Shown one piece after another: positions 37,810 to 46,856 of a stretch of DNA of 64,000 nt. The position numbers and the translations under genes were made by a program. The notes under the pieces were generated by a model. It made no database searches. It was not told the DNA's origin and worked only from the letters and a program-made list of their open reading frames with translations. Source of the DNA: Akkermansia muciniphila. Its GTDB lineage: Bacteria > Verrucomicrobiota > Verrucomicrobiia > Verrucomicrobiales > Akkermansiaceae. The first letter of the stretch is position 1; each line of letters begins with the position of its first letter. The DNA lies in contig CANQLV010000003.1 in assembly GCA_947624785.1 (NCBI GenBank), forward strand, positions 1 through 64,000, given 5' to 3'.

Positions 37810-38553
37810 ATGAACCGTTTTCTTGCAACAATCTATTGCAACCTATCTCTTTCTCCGCAAACGAGAAAGAAGCGCCGTGTCCGCCTGGGTTTGAAGGAGG
37901 GAGGGGAAGGTTATGTAAACCCGGTGGGAAACCGCATTTTTCTCATCCATCCTTCCGGAGAAAAACAGCTTGTCGAGCCGTACCAGATACCGGGGTCCGT
38001 CCGTCTGAACATTGAGGGAGAGCACAACACGCTCATCTTCCATGCCCCGCTCTCCTTAAACAATATTTCCATCCACATCTGGAAACATGTCCGCGGCGCG
38101 AAAATCGAATTCGGCTCCTCGTCGTCCGGACACAGCCACTGGAACAATGTCAGCATTCTGGCAGCTGCATCCGGAAGCGCCCTGTCCATCGGCCATTCGA
38201 CGAGCATCGAAGGATTAACGGTCATCCTTGTGGGCGGCAAATGCCATATTGGCAGCGATTGCATGCTGTCTTCCGGAATTACCATCTGGGCAAACGATTC
38301 CCATCGCCTGATGGACGCCGATACGGGGGAACTGCTCAACGGCCAGCCGCAGGGCGTCCTCATCGGCGACCACTGCTGGATCGGGCAGGGGGCTGCCTTC
38401 ACCAAAAATGCCGTCATCCCGGCAAATACGGTCGTCGGCCTGCAATCGGTCGTCACCAAATCCTTCCGGGAGGAATTCACCGTTCTGGCGGGAAACCCGG
38501 CCAAGGTCATCAAGCACAGGGTCAAATGGAGCCGTGAAAGAGAAATGGGGTAA
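37810..38553 (+). CDS. Hexapeptide-repeat acyltransferase (left-handed beta-helix)
   Basis: 247 residues. The C-terminal two thirds show hexapeptide repeats of the O-acetyltransferase type: GGKCHIGSDCMLSSGITIWANDSH and GVLIGDHCWIGQGAAFTKNAVIPANTVVGLQSVV, with a catalytic-type His in the NDSH motif. The end NPAKVIKHRVKW is typical of sugar O-acetyltransferases. It probably acetylates a surface or envelope sugar; the acceptor is unknown. Base composition is less GC-rich than transketolase downstream. It has no operon partner that reveals a role. Confidence 0.82.
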   Translation: MNRFLATIYCNLSLSPQTRKKRRVRLGLKEGGEGYVNPVGNRIFLIHPSGEKQLVEPYQIPGSVRLNIEGEHNTLIFHAPLSLNNISIHIWKHVRGAKIEFGSSSSGHSHWNNVSILAAASGSALSIGHSTSIEGLTVILVGGKCHIGSDCMLSSGITIWANDSHRLMDADTGELLNGQPQGVLIGDHCWIGQGAAFTKNAVIPANTVVGLQSVVTKSFREEFTVLAGNPAKVIKHRVKWSREREMG

Positions 38554-38741
38554 GGCCGCCCAACACACTCCTCCGCAGCTTCATGGCCTGAACCGTCCGC
38601 GCATGCCGGACCATGCGCCGCAGGGCCCGCCCGGAGATGTCCGGCGCTTCCATCATCAATGCTTTTCCCCCGCTCCGGACTGTTGCCGGAGACGCATTTT
38701 AGGCTTCCAATATGGGGCTGATCTGCTCATATTGCCCGGGC

Positions 38742-40745
38742 ATGAATCTTGACCTTCTCCAAAAAGCCGCCAACCAGGCGCGGGGACTTGCCATGGATGC
38801 CGTTCACGACTGCGCATCCGGCCACTTGGGCCTGCCGCTGGGGTGCGCCGAAATCGGGGCCGTCCTGTTCGGCGATCTGCTCAACATCTGCCCCTCACAG
38901 CCCCGCTGGCTCAACCGTGACCGCTTCATTCTCTCCGCCGGCCACGGCTCCATGTTCCTTTACGGCTGGCTGCACCTGTCGGGATTCAACATCGGCATTG
39001 AAGACCTCAAGGGCTTCCGCCACAAGGGCTCCATCACGCCCGGCCACCCGGAATTCCGGGATACGGAAGGCGTGGAATGCACCACGGGGCCGCTGGGCCA
39101 GGGCATTGCGAACGCCGTAGGCTTCGCCCTCTCCGCCAGGCGCGCCGCCGCGCGGTTCAACAAGCCCGGCATGGACATCTTCACCCAGCGCATCTTCTGC
39201 CTCACGGGGGACGGCTGCCTTCAGGAAGGCGTGGCCCGCGAATCCCTCGCCCTGGCCGCCGTCCTGAAGCTGGACAACCTCATTCTCATTTACGATTCCA
39301 ATGACATCACGCTGGACGCCCCCGCGGAACGCACCCAGCTTGCCGACCCGCGCGCCGTGTATGAAACCCTGGGCTGGGACGTGCGCCAGATCGACGGGCA
39401 CGACCTCAAGGCCATCGCTGAAGCGGTGGAAGCCGCCAAAAACGCCAGGAACGGCAAGCCCCAGCTCATCATCGCCAAGACGGTGATCGGCAAAGGCATC
39501 CCCGGCATTGAAGGCACCACGAAGGGGCACGGGGAAGGCGGAGCCAAGCTTCAGGAGGAAGCCCACGCCAACTGGGGCATTCCTGCCGGGGAACGCTATT
39601 ACGTCTCCGAAGACGTCCGCGGCGCCTTCACGGACCTCAAGGCCAGACGGGAGGAAGCTTTCAACGCCTGGAACGCCACCTACGAACAATGGCGCCGGGC
39701 CTATCCGGAACTGGCCGCGGAACTGGACTCCGGCATCTGCGCCTGTACCCAGGGCGTCAATCCCGCGGACTCGGACAAGGCCATCCCCGCCTTCCCGCAG
39801 GACTACAGCGACGCCACGCGTTCCGCCGGAGCCGTCGCCATCAACGCCATCGCCAAGGCGGACCCCTGGTTCCTGACCACCAGCGCGGACCTGTACAGCT
39901 CCAATAAAAACTACCTTTCCGGCGCGGGGGACTTCTCCGCGGAAACCCCGGAAGGGCGCAACTTCTGGTTCGGCATCCGTGAACACGCCATGGCCGCCAT
40001 CTGCAACGGCATCGCCTATGACGGCCTGTTCCGCGTGAGCGCCGCCACGTTCTGCGTCTTTGTGGACTACATGCGCGCCGCCATCCGCGTGGCCGCCCTC
40101 AGCGGCCTGCCCGTCACCTACATCCTGACGCACGATTCCGTGGCCGTGGGCGAAGACGGCCCCACCCACCAGCCGGTGGAAACCGTCTCCGGCCTCCGCG
40201 TCATCCCGAACCTGGACGTCATCCGCCCGGCGGACCCGGAAGAAACCGCAGGAGCCTGGATGGCCGCCATGCAGCGCGCCGACGGTCCCACCGCCCTCAT
40301 CCTGACCCGCCAGAAGGTAGCCACCCTGAACAATATTCCCGTGGAAACGCGCCGGGAAGGCGTGCTGAAAGGCGGCTACGTAGCCCGGAAGGAACAGGGA
40401 ACCTTGAAGGCCATTATCCTCGCCAGCGGTTCCGAACTGGAACTGGCCCTGAAGGCGGCGGAAAAAACCGGAGAAGGAATCCGCGTGGTTTCCATGCCCA
40501 GCTTCTTCCGCTTTGACAGGCAGTCCGCCGAATACCGGGAAAGCGTGCTTCCCTCCTCCTGCGCGAAGAGGGTTTCCGTGGAAGCCGGCGTCACGGACCT
40601 CTGGTGGAAATACCTGGGCTGCCAGGGCGAAGCCGTGGGCATCAACCGCTTCGGCTTCTCCGCGCCCGGAGCGCAAGTTCTGGACGAGCTCGGCATGAAC
40701 GTGGACAACGTCGTTGCCTCCGTCCAAAAGGTACTCGCCAAATAA
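38742..40745 (+). CDS. tkt: Transketolase
   Basis: 667 residues from the ATG at 38742 (the frame also opens at 38712). It has thiamin-diphosphate motifs: [19 protein letters not shown] at the N-terminus, [17 protein letters not shown], and [17 protein letters not shown] with the metal-binding GDG. The middle domain has [15 protein letters not shown] with the catalytic Glu, and [17 protein letters not shown]. It moves two-carbon units in the pentose phosphate pathway. It is monocistronic with a strong terminator. Confidence 0.97.
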   Translation: MNLDLLQKAANQARGLAMDAVHDCASGHLGLPLGCAEIGAVLFGDLLNICPSQPRWLNRDRFILSAGHGSMFLYGWLHLSGFNIGIEDLKGFRHKGSITPGHPEFRDTEGVECTTGPLGQGIANAVGFALSARRAAARFNKPGMDIFTQRIFCLTGDGCLQEGVARESLALAAVLKLDNLILIYDSNDITLDAPAERTQLADPRAVYETLGWDVRQIDGHDLKAIAEAVEAAKNARNGKPQLIIAKTVIGKGIPGIEGTTKGHGEGGAKLQEEAHANWGIPAGERYYVSEDVRGAFTDLKARREEAFNAWNATYEQWRRAYPELAAELDSGICACTQGVNPADSDKAIPAFPQDYSDATRSAGAVAINAIAKADPWFLTTSADLYSSNKNYLSGAGDFSAETPEGRNFWFGIREHAMAAICNGIAYDGLFRVSAATFCVFVDYMRAAIRVAALSGLPVTYILTHDSVAVGEDGPTHQPVETVSGLRVIPNLDVIRPADPEETAGAWMAAMQRADGPTALILTRQKVATLNNIPVETRREGVLKGGYVARKEQGTLKAIILASGSELELALKAAEKTGEGIRVVSMPSFFRFDRQSAEYRESVLPSSCAKRVSVEAGVTDLWWKYLGCQGEAVGINRFGFSAPGAQVLDELGMNVDNVVASVQKVLAK

Positions 40746-40776
40746 TCCGCGGCGCTTTGCCGCCATTCCTTCTCAG

Positions 40777-40810
40777 GGTCTGTTCCGCATCCGGCGGAAC
40801 AGACCTTTTT
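40777..40810 (+). terminator. Rho-independent terminator after transketolase
   Basis: A perfect 12-bp stem GGTCTGTTCCGC / GCGGAACAGACC (40777-40805) with a 5-nt loop, followed by TTTTT. Confidence 0.95.
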
Positions 40811-41091
40811 CATGGACCGCCAGAACATCCCCCGGAAAAGGGTTGATGAAACCGCACCCAACACCCCCTCCGCCCGCAAGCCCCGTCTTTCTCCATATGA
40901 AAAATTGGCCAACCCATTAAATCCGGCTATTTCCACAGGCCGCGGGGACGGCGCCTCCGGCATCCTGGAAAGGAAGGCCTGCTTCATTCATCCTTTGCAT
41001 TCACCCGCCCTGCGGGCTTCAGGCAGCGCTTTCCGTCCCACCGGGCAAGCCCGTGTTCCGGGCCTTCATTCTCCTTTCACCCGGCGGTTCA
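40811..41091. other. Intergenic region, no gene seen
   Basis: Spacer between the convergent transketolase and surface-operon genes. Short open frames exist but have no start context or protein-like composition. No repeat or RNA gene was recognised. Confidence 0.5.
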
Positions 41092-41117
41092 GGATAAAAA
41101 ATGGGCGGCCTTCGCCC
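41092..41117 (-). terminator. Terminator at the end of the surface operon
   Basis: GGGCG-AAGGC-CGCCC (41103-41117) overlaps the last stop codon and is followed on the minus strand by ATTTTTTA. The stem is only 5 bp, so moderate confidence. Confidence 0.55.
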
Positions 41118-42697
41118 TATTCCCGCGTCACCTTCAGCCTCAGAAAACGCCGCGCCGGCGCGTTGACGTCAATCACCACGGAATCAAGGTATTCGGCACG
41201 GTCTCCTGATGGCCCGACCGTCGCTTCCTCCCTCCAGGTGACCAGGTCCTCCGTGCTTTCCACGCTGAACGCCACGTCCGTGGCCTCCGGGTTCACCGGC
41301 CATTCCAGCACCAGGCGGCGTTCTCCGTTTTCCTCCCTGACCGCCAGCCTCGTGACGCTTCCGCAGGGCTTGTTCGGGTCCAGCCCCGTGGCGTACTTCA
41401 TCAGATTGGTAATGCCGTCGCCCGCAGGACAGGCGTCCGGGGCCGTCTGGTCCTCCGGAGTTCCGCCGGCAAAATGGTCCTTCTTCCACTGGTCATACGG
41501 GGAGGGAGTGCGCGTCCAGGTCAGCACCAGGGCGCTTTTCCCCGCCGTATTCTCCTGTTTCAGGGAAAAAGAACCCGCACTCTTCCAGGCTTCCGCACTG
41601 GCGGCGTCATAGGAAACGGAGGGAAGCGCCGCCATGGAAAGAGTGGTCCCCTCCACCAGCTTCCAGCTTTGCTCCTGTTCCTTCCCGGCCATGGCAGGGA
41701 AAGCCACGCGGATTTCCGCCGTGCTGTCCAGAGACACCGGCCCCTCCGCGCTCCACCTGGCCTCCCGGCCGGGGTCCCGGGGGAGGGAAAAGGACAGGCA
41801 TGCCCCCCCAGCCACGTCCAGCCGAGTCATTCCGCGCACGCCGGCGTTCGTGCCGAGCCGCACCGTTCCGCCTTCCACGCTCACCGGGAAATGGCACAGG
41901 GAGACGCCGTCGCCTAAGACCAGCGTTCCTCCCCCCGTCTTTCTCAGGCTGGAGGAGGAGGAATACCCGGCGAAGGAATAAAGAGGGTCTTCCATGCTGA
42001 CCAGGCAATCCGGGTCCGCATGCATCACCAGGCGCACATGGCCCATGACCGTGATGGAATTGGGCACGCCGCCCGTGGAGGCTCCCGCGGAACGCCCCCG
42101 GAAATTGCCGCTGAAAGAAACGGGGCGGGAGGAATCCGTGGACCGGAGGTTGAGCACGGTAGGAGCCTCCGCGCTGCCGCCGGAAACATAAACGGCACCC
42201 CCCAGGTTTCCTGCGCTGTTTCCGGTAAAGGAACAGCCGCCTTCCACATCAACTGTGCGCTCGCCCTCCCCGTCATTGGCGTCCAGGCACAGGGCGCCCC
42301 CGTTGTGGGCCGCCGCGTTGCCGGAAAAGGAGGAACCCGCCGCTATCTGCACGTTTCCGCGGCTGTAGAGCGCGCCGCCGCTGCCGCCATCCGCCCTGTT
42401 GCCGGTAAAGAAAACGGCTGCCTGCTGGACTACGGAACCTGCGTAAACCGCTCCGCCCTGGGAGAAGCCGCGCACCGTATTATTGTCATAGGAGGCTGAA
42501 CCGGAAAAAGTGACCTGCCCGTAATCCAGCGTGCCGCCTCCGTTGCCCGTCTTGTCCGCATTGCTGGAGCCGCCGCCGGCATTGACCAGCACATCCGCCA
42601 GCAGAAGGGCCCCGGAGAGGAAGGCGGCGCCCCCAAGGCCAATCCTGAGAAGACGCAGACGGCCGGGAAGAACGGAAAAACAACGTGTTTTCTTCAT
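41117..42697 (-). CDS. Polymorphic-outer-membrane-type repeat surface protein
   Basis: 526 residues from the ATG at 42697. An N-terminal signal or anchor (MKKTRCFSVLPGRLRLLRIGLGGAAFLSGALLLA) is followed by a parallel-beta-helix region to about residue 220 with repeats such as GGAVYAGS, GGALYSRGN, GGALCLDAN and GGAVYVSGG, each paired with FTGN, FSGN or similar. That is the GGAI/FxxN style of chlamydial Pmp proteins. A second part ends in GDGITNLMKYATGLDP, a C-terminal motif frequent in Verrucomicrobiota secreted proteins. No autotransporter barrel is present. It starts 25 bp after the sulfatase stop and is the last gene of that operon. Likely an adhesin or glycan-binding partner of the sulfatase. 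Confidence 0.75.
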   Translation of the reverse strand: MKKTRCFSVLPGRLRLLRIGLGGAAFLSGALLLADVLVNAGGGSSNADKTGNGGGTLDYGQVTFSGSASYDNNTVRGFSQGGAVYAGSVVQQAAVFFTGNRADGGSGGALYSRGNVQIAAGSSFSGNAAAHNGGALCLDANDGEGERTVDVEGGCSFTGNSAGNLGGAVYVSGGSAEAPTVLNLRSTDSSRPVSFSGNFRGRSAGASTGGVPNSITVMGHVRLVMHADPDCLVSMEDPLYSFAGYSSSSSLRKTGGGTLVLGDGVSLCHFPVSVEGGTVRLGTNAGVRGMTRLDVAGGACLSFSLPRDPGREARWSAEGPVSLDSTAEIRVAFPAMAGKEQEQSWKLVEGTTLSMAALPSVSYDAASAEAWKSAGSFSLKQENTAGKSALVLTWTRTPSPYDQWKKDHFAGGTPEDQTAPDACPAGDGITNLMKYATGLDPNKPCGSVTRLAVREENGERRLVLEWPVNPEATDVAFSVESTEDLVTWREEATVGPSGDRAEYLDSVVIDVNAPARRFLRLKVTRE

Positions 42698-42722
42698 GAG
42701 TCTTGTCCAGTTGGTGAGAGGT

Positions 42723-45590
42723 TTATTCCCGGATGGGAACGAAGGAGGAAGCATCATCCGGGTCCGTTTCCCCGGGTTCGATGAGGCCATTGCCGTTGGC
42801 GTCCTCCACAAGATCGGGAACGCCGTCGCCGTCGGAATCCACGGCCGGGAAATCGGGCATGCGGATGTAGGCCGTCCCGACCGCCTGGCCGTTCCTGGTG
42901 AGGACGGGATATTGCGCATCCGCCTGACGGAGTTCACGGATCAGGGAACGCGCCATGCGCATCAGGCGTTCCCGCTGCGCCGGGTCCTGGGCCAGGTCAT
43001 TGCTCTCTCCGATGTCGTCTTTCAGATTGAAGAGCTGCCAGGGGAACCGGCCCGCGGTCTTGTAGCCGTTCCCGGAATACAAATCCGTATGGGCGTACTG
43101 GTCCATGTAATTGTAAATGACCTTCCAGTCTCCTTTCCGGTAGGTGGAATAGAAATTGGCGTAGGAATGGTGGTGCGGGAAGTGCTGGAATATCTTCTGG
43201 GTGCGGTGGAAGGATAAATCCCCCCGGAAGTAGGGGCTGATGTCCTCCCCGTCCACCTGATGGCCCACCGGAACCTTCAGCTTCAGCATATTCAGAATAG
43301 TGGGGTAAATATCCCAAATCGCCACGATGTCATGGTTCACGGCATTCTGCGGAATGGGATATTCCCGCTGGATGGGGCTGGAGGAATCAACCTCCGCCCA
43401 GCCCACAATCATCGGGATGCGCGTTCCTCCTTCGTAACGGCTGCCTTTGCGCCCTCTCAGGGGAGCTACGGCGCTGATTTTCTCAAGCCATGGAATATCC
43501 CCGCTATAACCCTGCTGGATGGGAGCGTCCCCGCCGTTGTCGGACATGAAAATGACCAGCGTCCTGTTGGCCACTCCCAGTTCCTTGAGGTAATCCATCA
43601 GGTCCCCCAGGGACTTGTCCATGCCGCCGATCAGGGTGCCGAAGTTGCGGAGGTTCCCGCCGATGGAGACTCCCGGGTCAAAGGACGTGCCCGAGGGATA
43701 GGTATCATAATCCCCGTTGGGGTCCGGCTGGTCGTGCCGCTGGTGGACGGCGTAATGGGTCATGTACGCGAAGAAAGGCGCATTCTCATCCACGGCGGCC
43801 TTGATCTGCTTTTTCATCTCCAGCGTCAGGGCATTCGTCAGGAAATTCTTCTTCCTGTCTTCCGCCGTAGCAGTTCCGTAATATTCCTCCAGGTCCGGAA
43901 CATGAGTGTTCCCGGTGCCGAACTGGTCCTCTCCCCGGTAGGAGGCGGGCTGTCCGGCGGAGCAGCCGGCAATGTTGACGTCAAATCCCAGGTTGGCTGG
44001 ATTGGAATAAAGCTGGTTGGACGGGGCGAAGTGGGCCTTTCCCACCGTGATGGTCCGGTAGCCGGCATCCTTCAGCACGCGGGGGAGCGGAATTTCCTGC
44101 TGGCTCATCCCGGCCATGTTCCACTGGGGAGCACGGATGTGGGGAAGACCGCCGCTGTATTCATTAAGAGTGGGGGCATTCACGGCCGTCCAGTTGGTGA
44201 CCCGGTGCCGGGCGGAGGTCTTGCCCGTCATCAGGGACGTGCGGCCCGGGGAGCACAAGGGGCACGAATAGGCATTCGTGAACTTCATCCCCTGCGCCGC
44301 CAGCCTTTCCATGGAGGGCGTTTTGTAAAAGGTGTTCAGTTCCGTAACGACGGGCTGGCCGTCCTTGTAATAGAAAGGCACGGACGTATCCTGCCAGCCC
44401 ATGTCGTCCACCAGGAAAACCAGGACGTTGGGCGTATTCTCCGCCAGTACGGAAATAATCAGGGACTTGCTCTTCTCCGTGCCGTCAGTCGCAGTCAGCG
44501 TCAGCGTGTACTGCGTCGTCTCCGCGGGAGACACCTGCACGCTCCCGGAGGCCGCCGTGCCAGTGATGGGCACCTCCGTTCCATTGGCGGTCAGGGTCAG
44601 GTTCTCCGCCTTCACCGTGCTCCACGTCAGGGTGGCCTTTTCATGACTTCCGGGAACAATCCTCTTCTTGTCCGATTCAAAGAGAAGAATCTCCGGCTCC
44701 TGTTTCCTGACGGTCACCGTCACTTCTTCCGTGGAAGCGGTTCCGTCCTCACAGGCGGCTCTGAGAATGTAGGTCGTAGTGGTGTCAGGCTTCACCGTGA
44801 CGGAACCCGTTCCGTTTTCCGTAGTGGCCGGAACATCCTGCCCGTCCTTTGTGCTCAGCGTGACCGCTCCGCATTTCCAGGTTTTCCAGCTTAAAACGGC
44901 TCCGGAAGCCGAATCCTCCATGATCTGTGAAGGAGTCGCCGTAAAAGACACGATGCCGGGAGAGGGAGCCGCCAGGCGGACCGCATTGATGGCGGAACGG
45001 GTCTGGGAGGCCCCGTTGCCCGTAATGGTAATCGTTCCTCCGATGACCGGAACATACCTCAGCGTCAACTTGTTGCCTCCTTCCTGAAACGCGCCGGAAA
45101 ACGTGCCGCGGTCCTGGATGGAGCCGGTAAGGCCGTTGACCGTATAAAGCATGTCCCGGTCCGAGTCATTGCAATCCCCGTAAATTTCCACATGGCAGTA
45201 TTCCGCCATGGAATCGGGAAGCCGGGAAATCACGACGTTTTCCGTTCCCCGGATGCCGGACCAGGAATCCATGAGCAAATAATCACGGTTCCTGCCCGAC
45301 GCAAAAATGCCGTTGCTGGCGCAATAGCCCGGATTGATGGCGCAGGAGGCTTCCGTAGGCGCTCCCGCCGCGGTTTTCAAGGAGGAAACGGTCGTGGCGG
45401 AATTTGCCGCGGGCTTGATGAAATTCCATGTTTTCCCTTCCTCCGCCAGGGTTCCGGGTTCCGCCTGCCGGAACGCCGCCTCCGTGGCCGCAGTCCCGTT
45501 CAGCACTCCTATCCCTATTTCTTCGGCATGCGCCAGAGCGCAGGCGGCCAGCACAACCGGAATCCATCCGCACCAATTCAGCTTTCTCAT
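42723..45590 (-). CDS. Secreted multidomain sulfatase
   Basis: 955 residues with signal peptide (about 1-22). After a domain of unknown type (about 25-210) come two Ig-like repeats (about 212-295 and 298-383). The sulfatase domain starts at NVLVFLVDDMGWQD. Its formylglycine motif is CSPGR with Cys446, the C-x-P-x-R form matured by a formylglycine-generating system not found in this window. The C-terminus DSDGDGVPDLVEDANGNGLI is a calcium-binding thrombospondin-3/dockerin-like tail. It probably removes sulfate from mucin or glycosaminoglycan chains. It follows the PEP-CTERM gene by 79 bp and precedes the repeat protein by 25 bp. Confidence 0.93.
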   Translation of the reverse strand: MRKLNWCGWIPVVLAACALAHAEEIGIGVLNGTAATEAAFRQAEPGTLAEEGKTWNFIKPAANSATTVSSLKTAAGAPTEASCAINPGYCASNGIFASGRNRDYLLMDSWSGIRGTENVVISRLPDSMAEYCHVEIYGDCNDSDRDMLYTVNGLTGSIQDRGTFSGAFQEGGNKLTLRYVPVIGGTITITGNGASQTRSAINAVRLAAPSPGIVSFTATPSQIMEDSASGAVLSWKTWKCGAVTLSTKDGQDVPATTENGTGSVTVKPDTTTTYILRAACEDGTASTEEVTVTVRKQEPEILLFESDKKRIVPGSHEKATLTWSTVKAENLTLTANGTEVPITGTAASGSVQVSPAETTQYTLTLTATDGTEKSKSLIISVLAENTPNVLVFLVDDMGWQDTSVPFYYKDGQPVVTELNTFYKTPSMERLAAQGMKFTNAYSCPLCSPGRTSLMTGKTSARHRVTNWTAVNAPTLNEYSGGLPHIRAPQWNMAGMSQQEIPLPRVLKDAGYRTITVGKAHFAPSNQLYSNPANLGFDVNIAGCSAGQPASYRGEDQFGTGNTHVPDLEEYYGTATAEDRKKNFLTNALTLEMKKQIKAAVDENAPFFAYMTHYAVHQRHDQPDPNGDYDTYPSGTSFDPGVSIGGNLRNFGTLIGGMDKSLGDLMDYLKELGVANRTLVIFMSDNGGDAPIQQGYSGDIPWLEKISAVAPLRGRKGSRYEGGTRIPMIVGWAEVDSSSPIQREYPIPQNAVNHDIVAIWDIYPTILNMLKLKVPVGHQVDGEDISPYFRGDLSFHRTQKIFQHFPHHHSYANFYSTYRKGDWKVIYNYMDQYAHTDLYSGNGYKTAGRFPWQLFNLKDDIGESNDLAQDPAQRERLMRMARSLIRELRQADAQYPVLTRNGQAVGTAYIRMPDFPAVDSDGDGVPDLVEDANGNGLIEPGETDPDDASSFVPIRE

Positions 45591-45616
45591 CGTGATTTCC
45601 CCTTCCGTAAACAGGA

Positions 45617-45653
45617 AGGCGCCGGCTGTCCCTTTCGCGAACGGCCGGCGCCT
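45617..45653 (-). terminator. Hairpin between PEP-CTERM gene and sulfatase (attenuator?)
   Basis: A perfect 10-bp stem AGGCGCCGGC / GCCGGCGCCT with a 17-nt loop lies in the 79-bp gap. It has no T-run, so it may be a partial terminator or an mRNA-stabilising structure rather than a full stop. Confidence 0.45.
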
Positions 45654-45669
45654 GCATGAAAAACAAACA

Positions 45670-46464
45670 TTACGCGCGCCTGCGGCGCATCAGCAGAGCG
45701 CCCAGGCCCAGCAGGCCGAGGCCGGCCGTGGCGGGTTCCGGAACGGAGGTCAGCGCCAGGGCATTGATGTTACCGGTACCCCCCTGGGACTGGATATCGA
45801 GCCGGGTGCCATCCGCCGCCACGTCAAACGTGTAAGTAATCAGCATCCAGTCCCCGGTGTGCGTGTTGCCCGTGACGGTAGCGCCGTTCAGCGTGGCTCC
45901 GGACCCGGTGGAGTAATCGTCCAGGCTGGCGGAAATGTTGGAAATGCCGGTGCCGTCAAGGCTGAAGGAAGAAGTGTTGCCCGTGCCGTAGTTGTTTCCG
46001 CGCCCCACCAGCATGGTCAGCGTGTAGGAGCCGGCGGACAGGTTGTTCAGGGACATCGTGAAGTTGCCGTTCGCGGAGCCGATCGGATTGACCGCTCCCC
46101 CCATCGGGCTGCCGGTGGTCATATCCTGGCCGAACACATCGTAAAACTTATTGTCCTGGCCCAAGGCGGAGCCTTTGGCAGCGGCATCGGTCATGGCGCC
46201 GGGACCTCCGCAACAGAGTCCTCCCGTCGTCAGGGTGATTCCGGTGCCGTCTCCCCCCGTAGTGACCAAGGTCCCGGAAGTATAGGAATTATTCTGTCCC
46301 GTAGAAATCTTGTTCACTTTCTGGCCGGACTGGCCAAGATACGTGCCATCGACAACGGCGGTGCCGTTGCCTGAATTGATCCCGAACGAGATCAGAACGG
46401 TGGAGGCTTCGGCCGCCACCGCCGCCGCAACCATAGTTGCCAGAATGAATAATGTTTTCTTCAT
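45670..46464 (-). CDS. PEP-CTERM sorting-signal surface protein
   Basis: 264 residues from the ATG at 46464 (the frame opens further upstream, inside the leader). Signal peptide MKKTLFILATMVAAAVAAEAS; a single extracellular beta-rich domain; and a complete C-terminal sorting signal VPEPATAGLGLLGLGALLMRRRRA, with PEP box, hydrophobic helix and Arg cluster. An exosortase, not in this window, should process it to the cell surface. It is the first gene of the operon with the sulfatase and the repeat protein and lies 62 bp downstream of candidate invertible segment 3. Ligand and role unknown. Confidence 0.9.
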   Translation of the reverse strand: MKKTLFILATMVAAAVAAEASTVLISFGINSGNGTAVVDGTYLGQSGQKVNKISTGQNNSYTSGTLVTTGGDGTGITLTTGGLCCGGPGAMTDAAAKGSALGQDNKFYDVFGQDMTTGSPMGGAVNPIGSANGNFTMSLNNLSAGSYTLTMLVGRGNNYGTGNTSSFSLDGTGISNISASLDDYSTGSGATLNGATVTGNTHTGDWMLITYTFDVAADGTRLDIQSQGGTGNINALALTSVPEPATAGLGLLGLGALLMRRRRA

Positions 46465-46525
46465 GGTGTCAATGGGATATATGGTTGGAAATGATGAAAC
46501 ACCGTTTCCATTTCTTGACAAATAA

Positions 46526-46748
46526 CGAATTTAGAATCCGTTATGAATGTTAGAAGAAAATCTGAAAGAATATATTGCATATCTCATTGAAAATAAGCCG
46601 TTTTATTTTTTGTGCCTTGAAAAATGAATCTTTGCCTGGGAGATTCTCCAGTCCATTCAAATAATGGGCTATTTGATTAAGGCGTTCATACTAATGAAAT
46701 AATAATCCGGGTTCTGGTCTTTTTTGTTGACCCCGGATTCTAAATCCG
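46526..46748. repeat. Candidate invertible segment 3, bounded by 15-bp inverted repeats
   Basis: Left site CGAATTTAGAATCCG at 46526-46540; right site CGGATTCTAAATCCG at 46734-46748. They are reverse complements with one mismatch. As in segment 2, the mismatch lies in the outer half of the gene-proximal site (AATTCG in gene orientation). The enclosed 193 bp are AT-rich and non-coding. No promoter pair could be assigned with confidence. Confidence 0.68.
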
Positions 46749-46779
46749 TGAAACAATGGAAAGTTTTTCCATGAACAAC

Positions 46780-46817
46780 AAAAAGGCTCCCCGTCCTGAA
46801 AGGAGGGGAGCTTTTTT
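46780..46817 (-). terminator. Bidirectional terminator after the Gre-fusion gene
   Basis: GGCTCCCC-GTCC...GGA-GGGGAGC (46785-46811) is flanked by A5 on the left and T6 on the right, so it can stop transcription in both directions. On the minus strand it ends the Gre-fusion gene and shields segment 3. Confidence 0.85.
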
Positions 46818-46856
46818 AAAGGCCTTAGTCAAAAGGGAAAGCAGCTCTCTTAAAAA

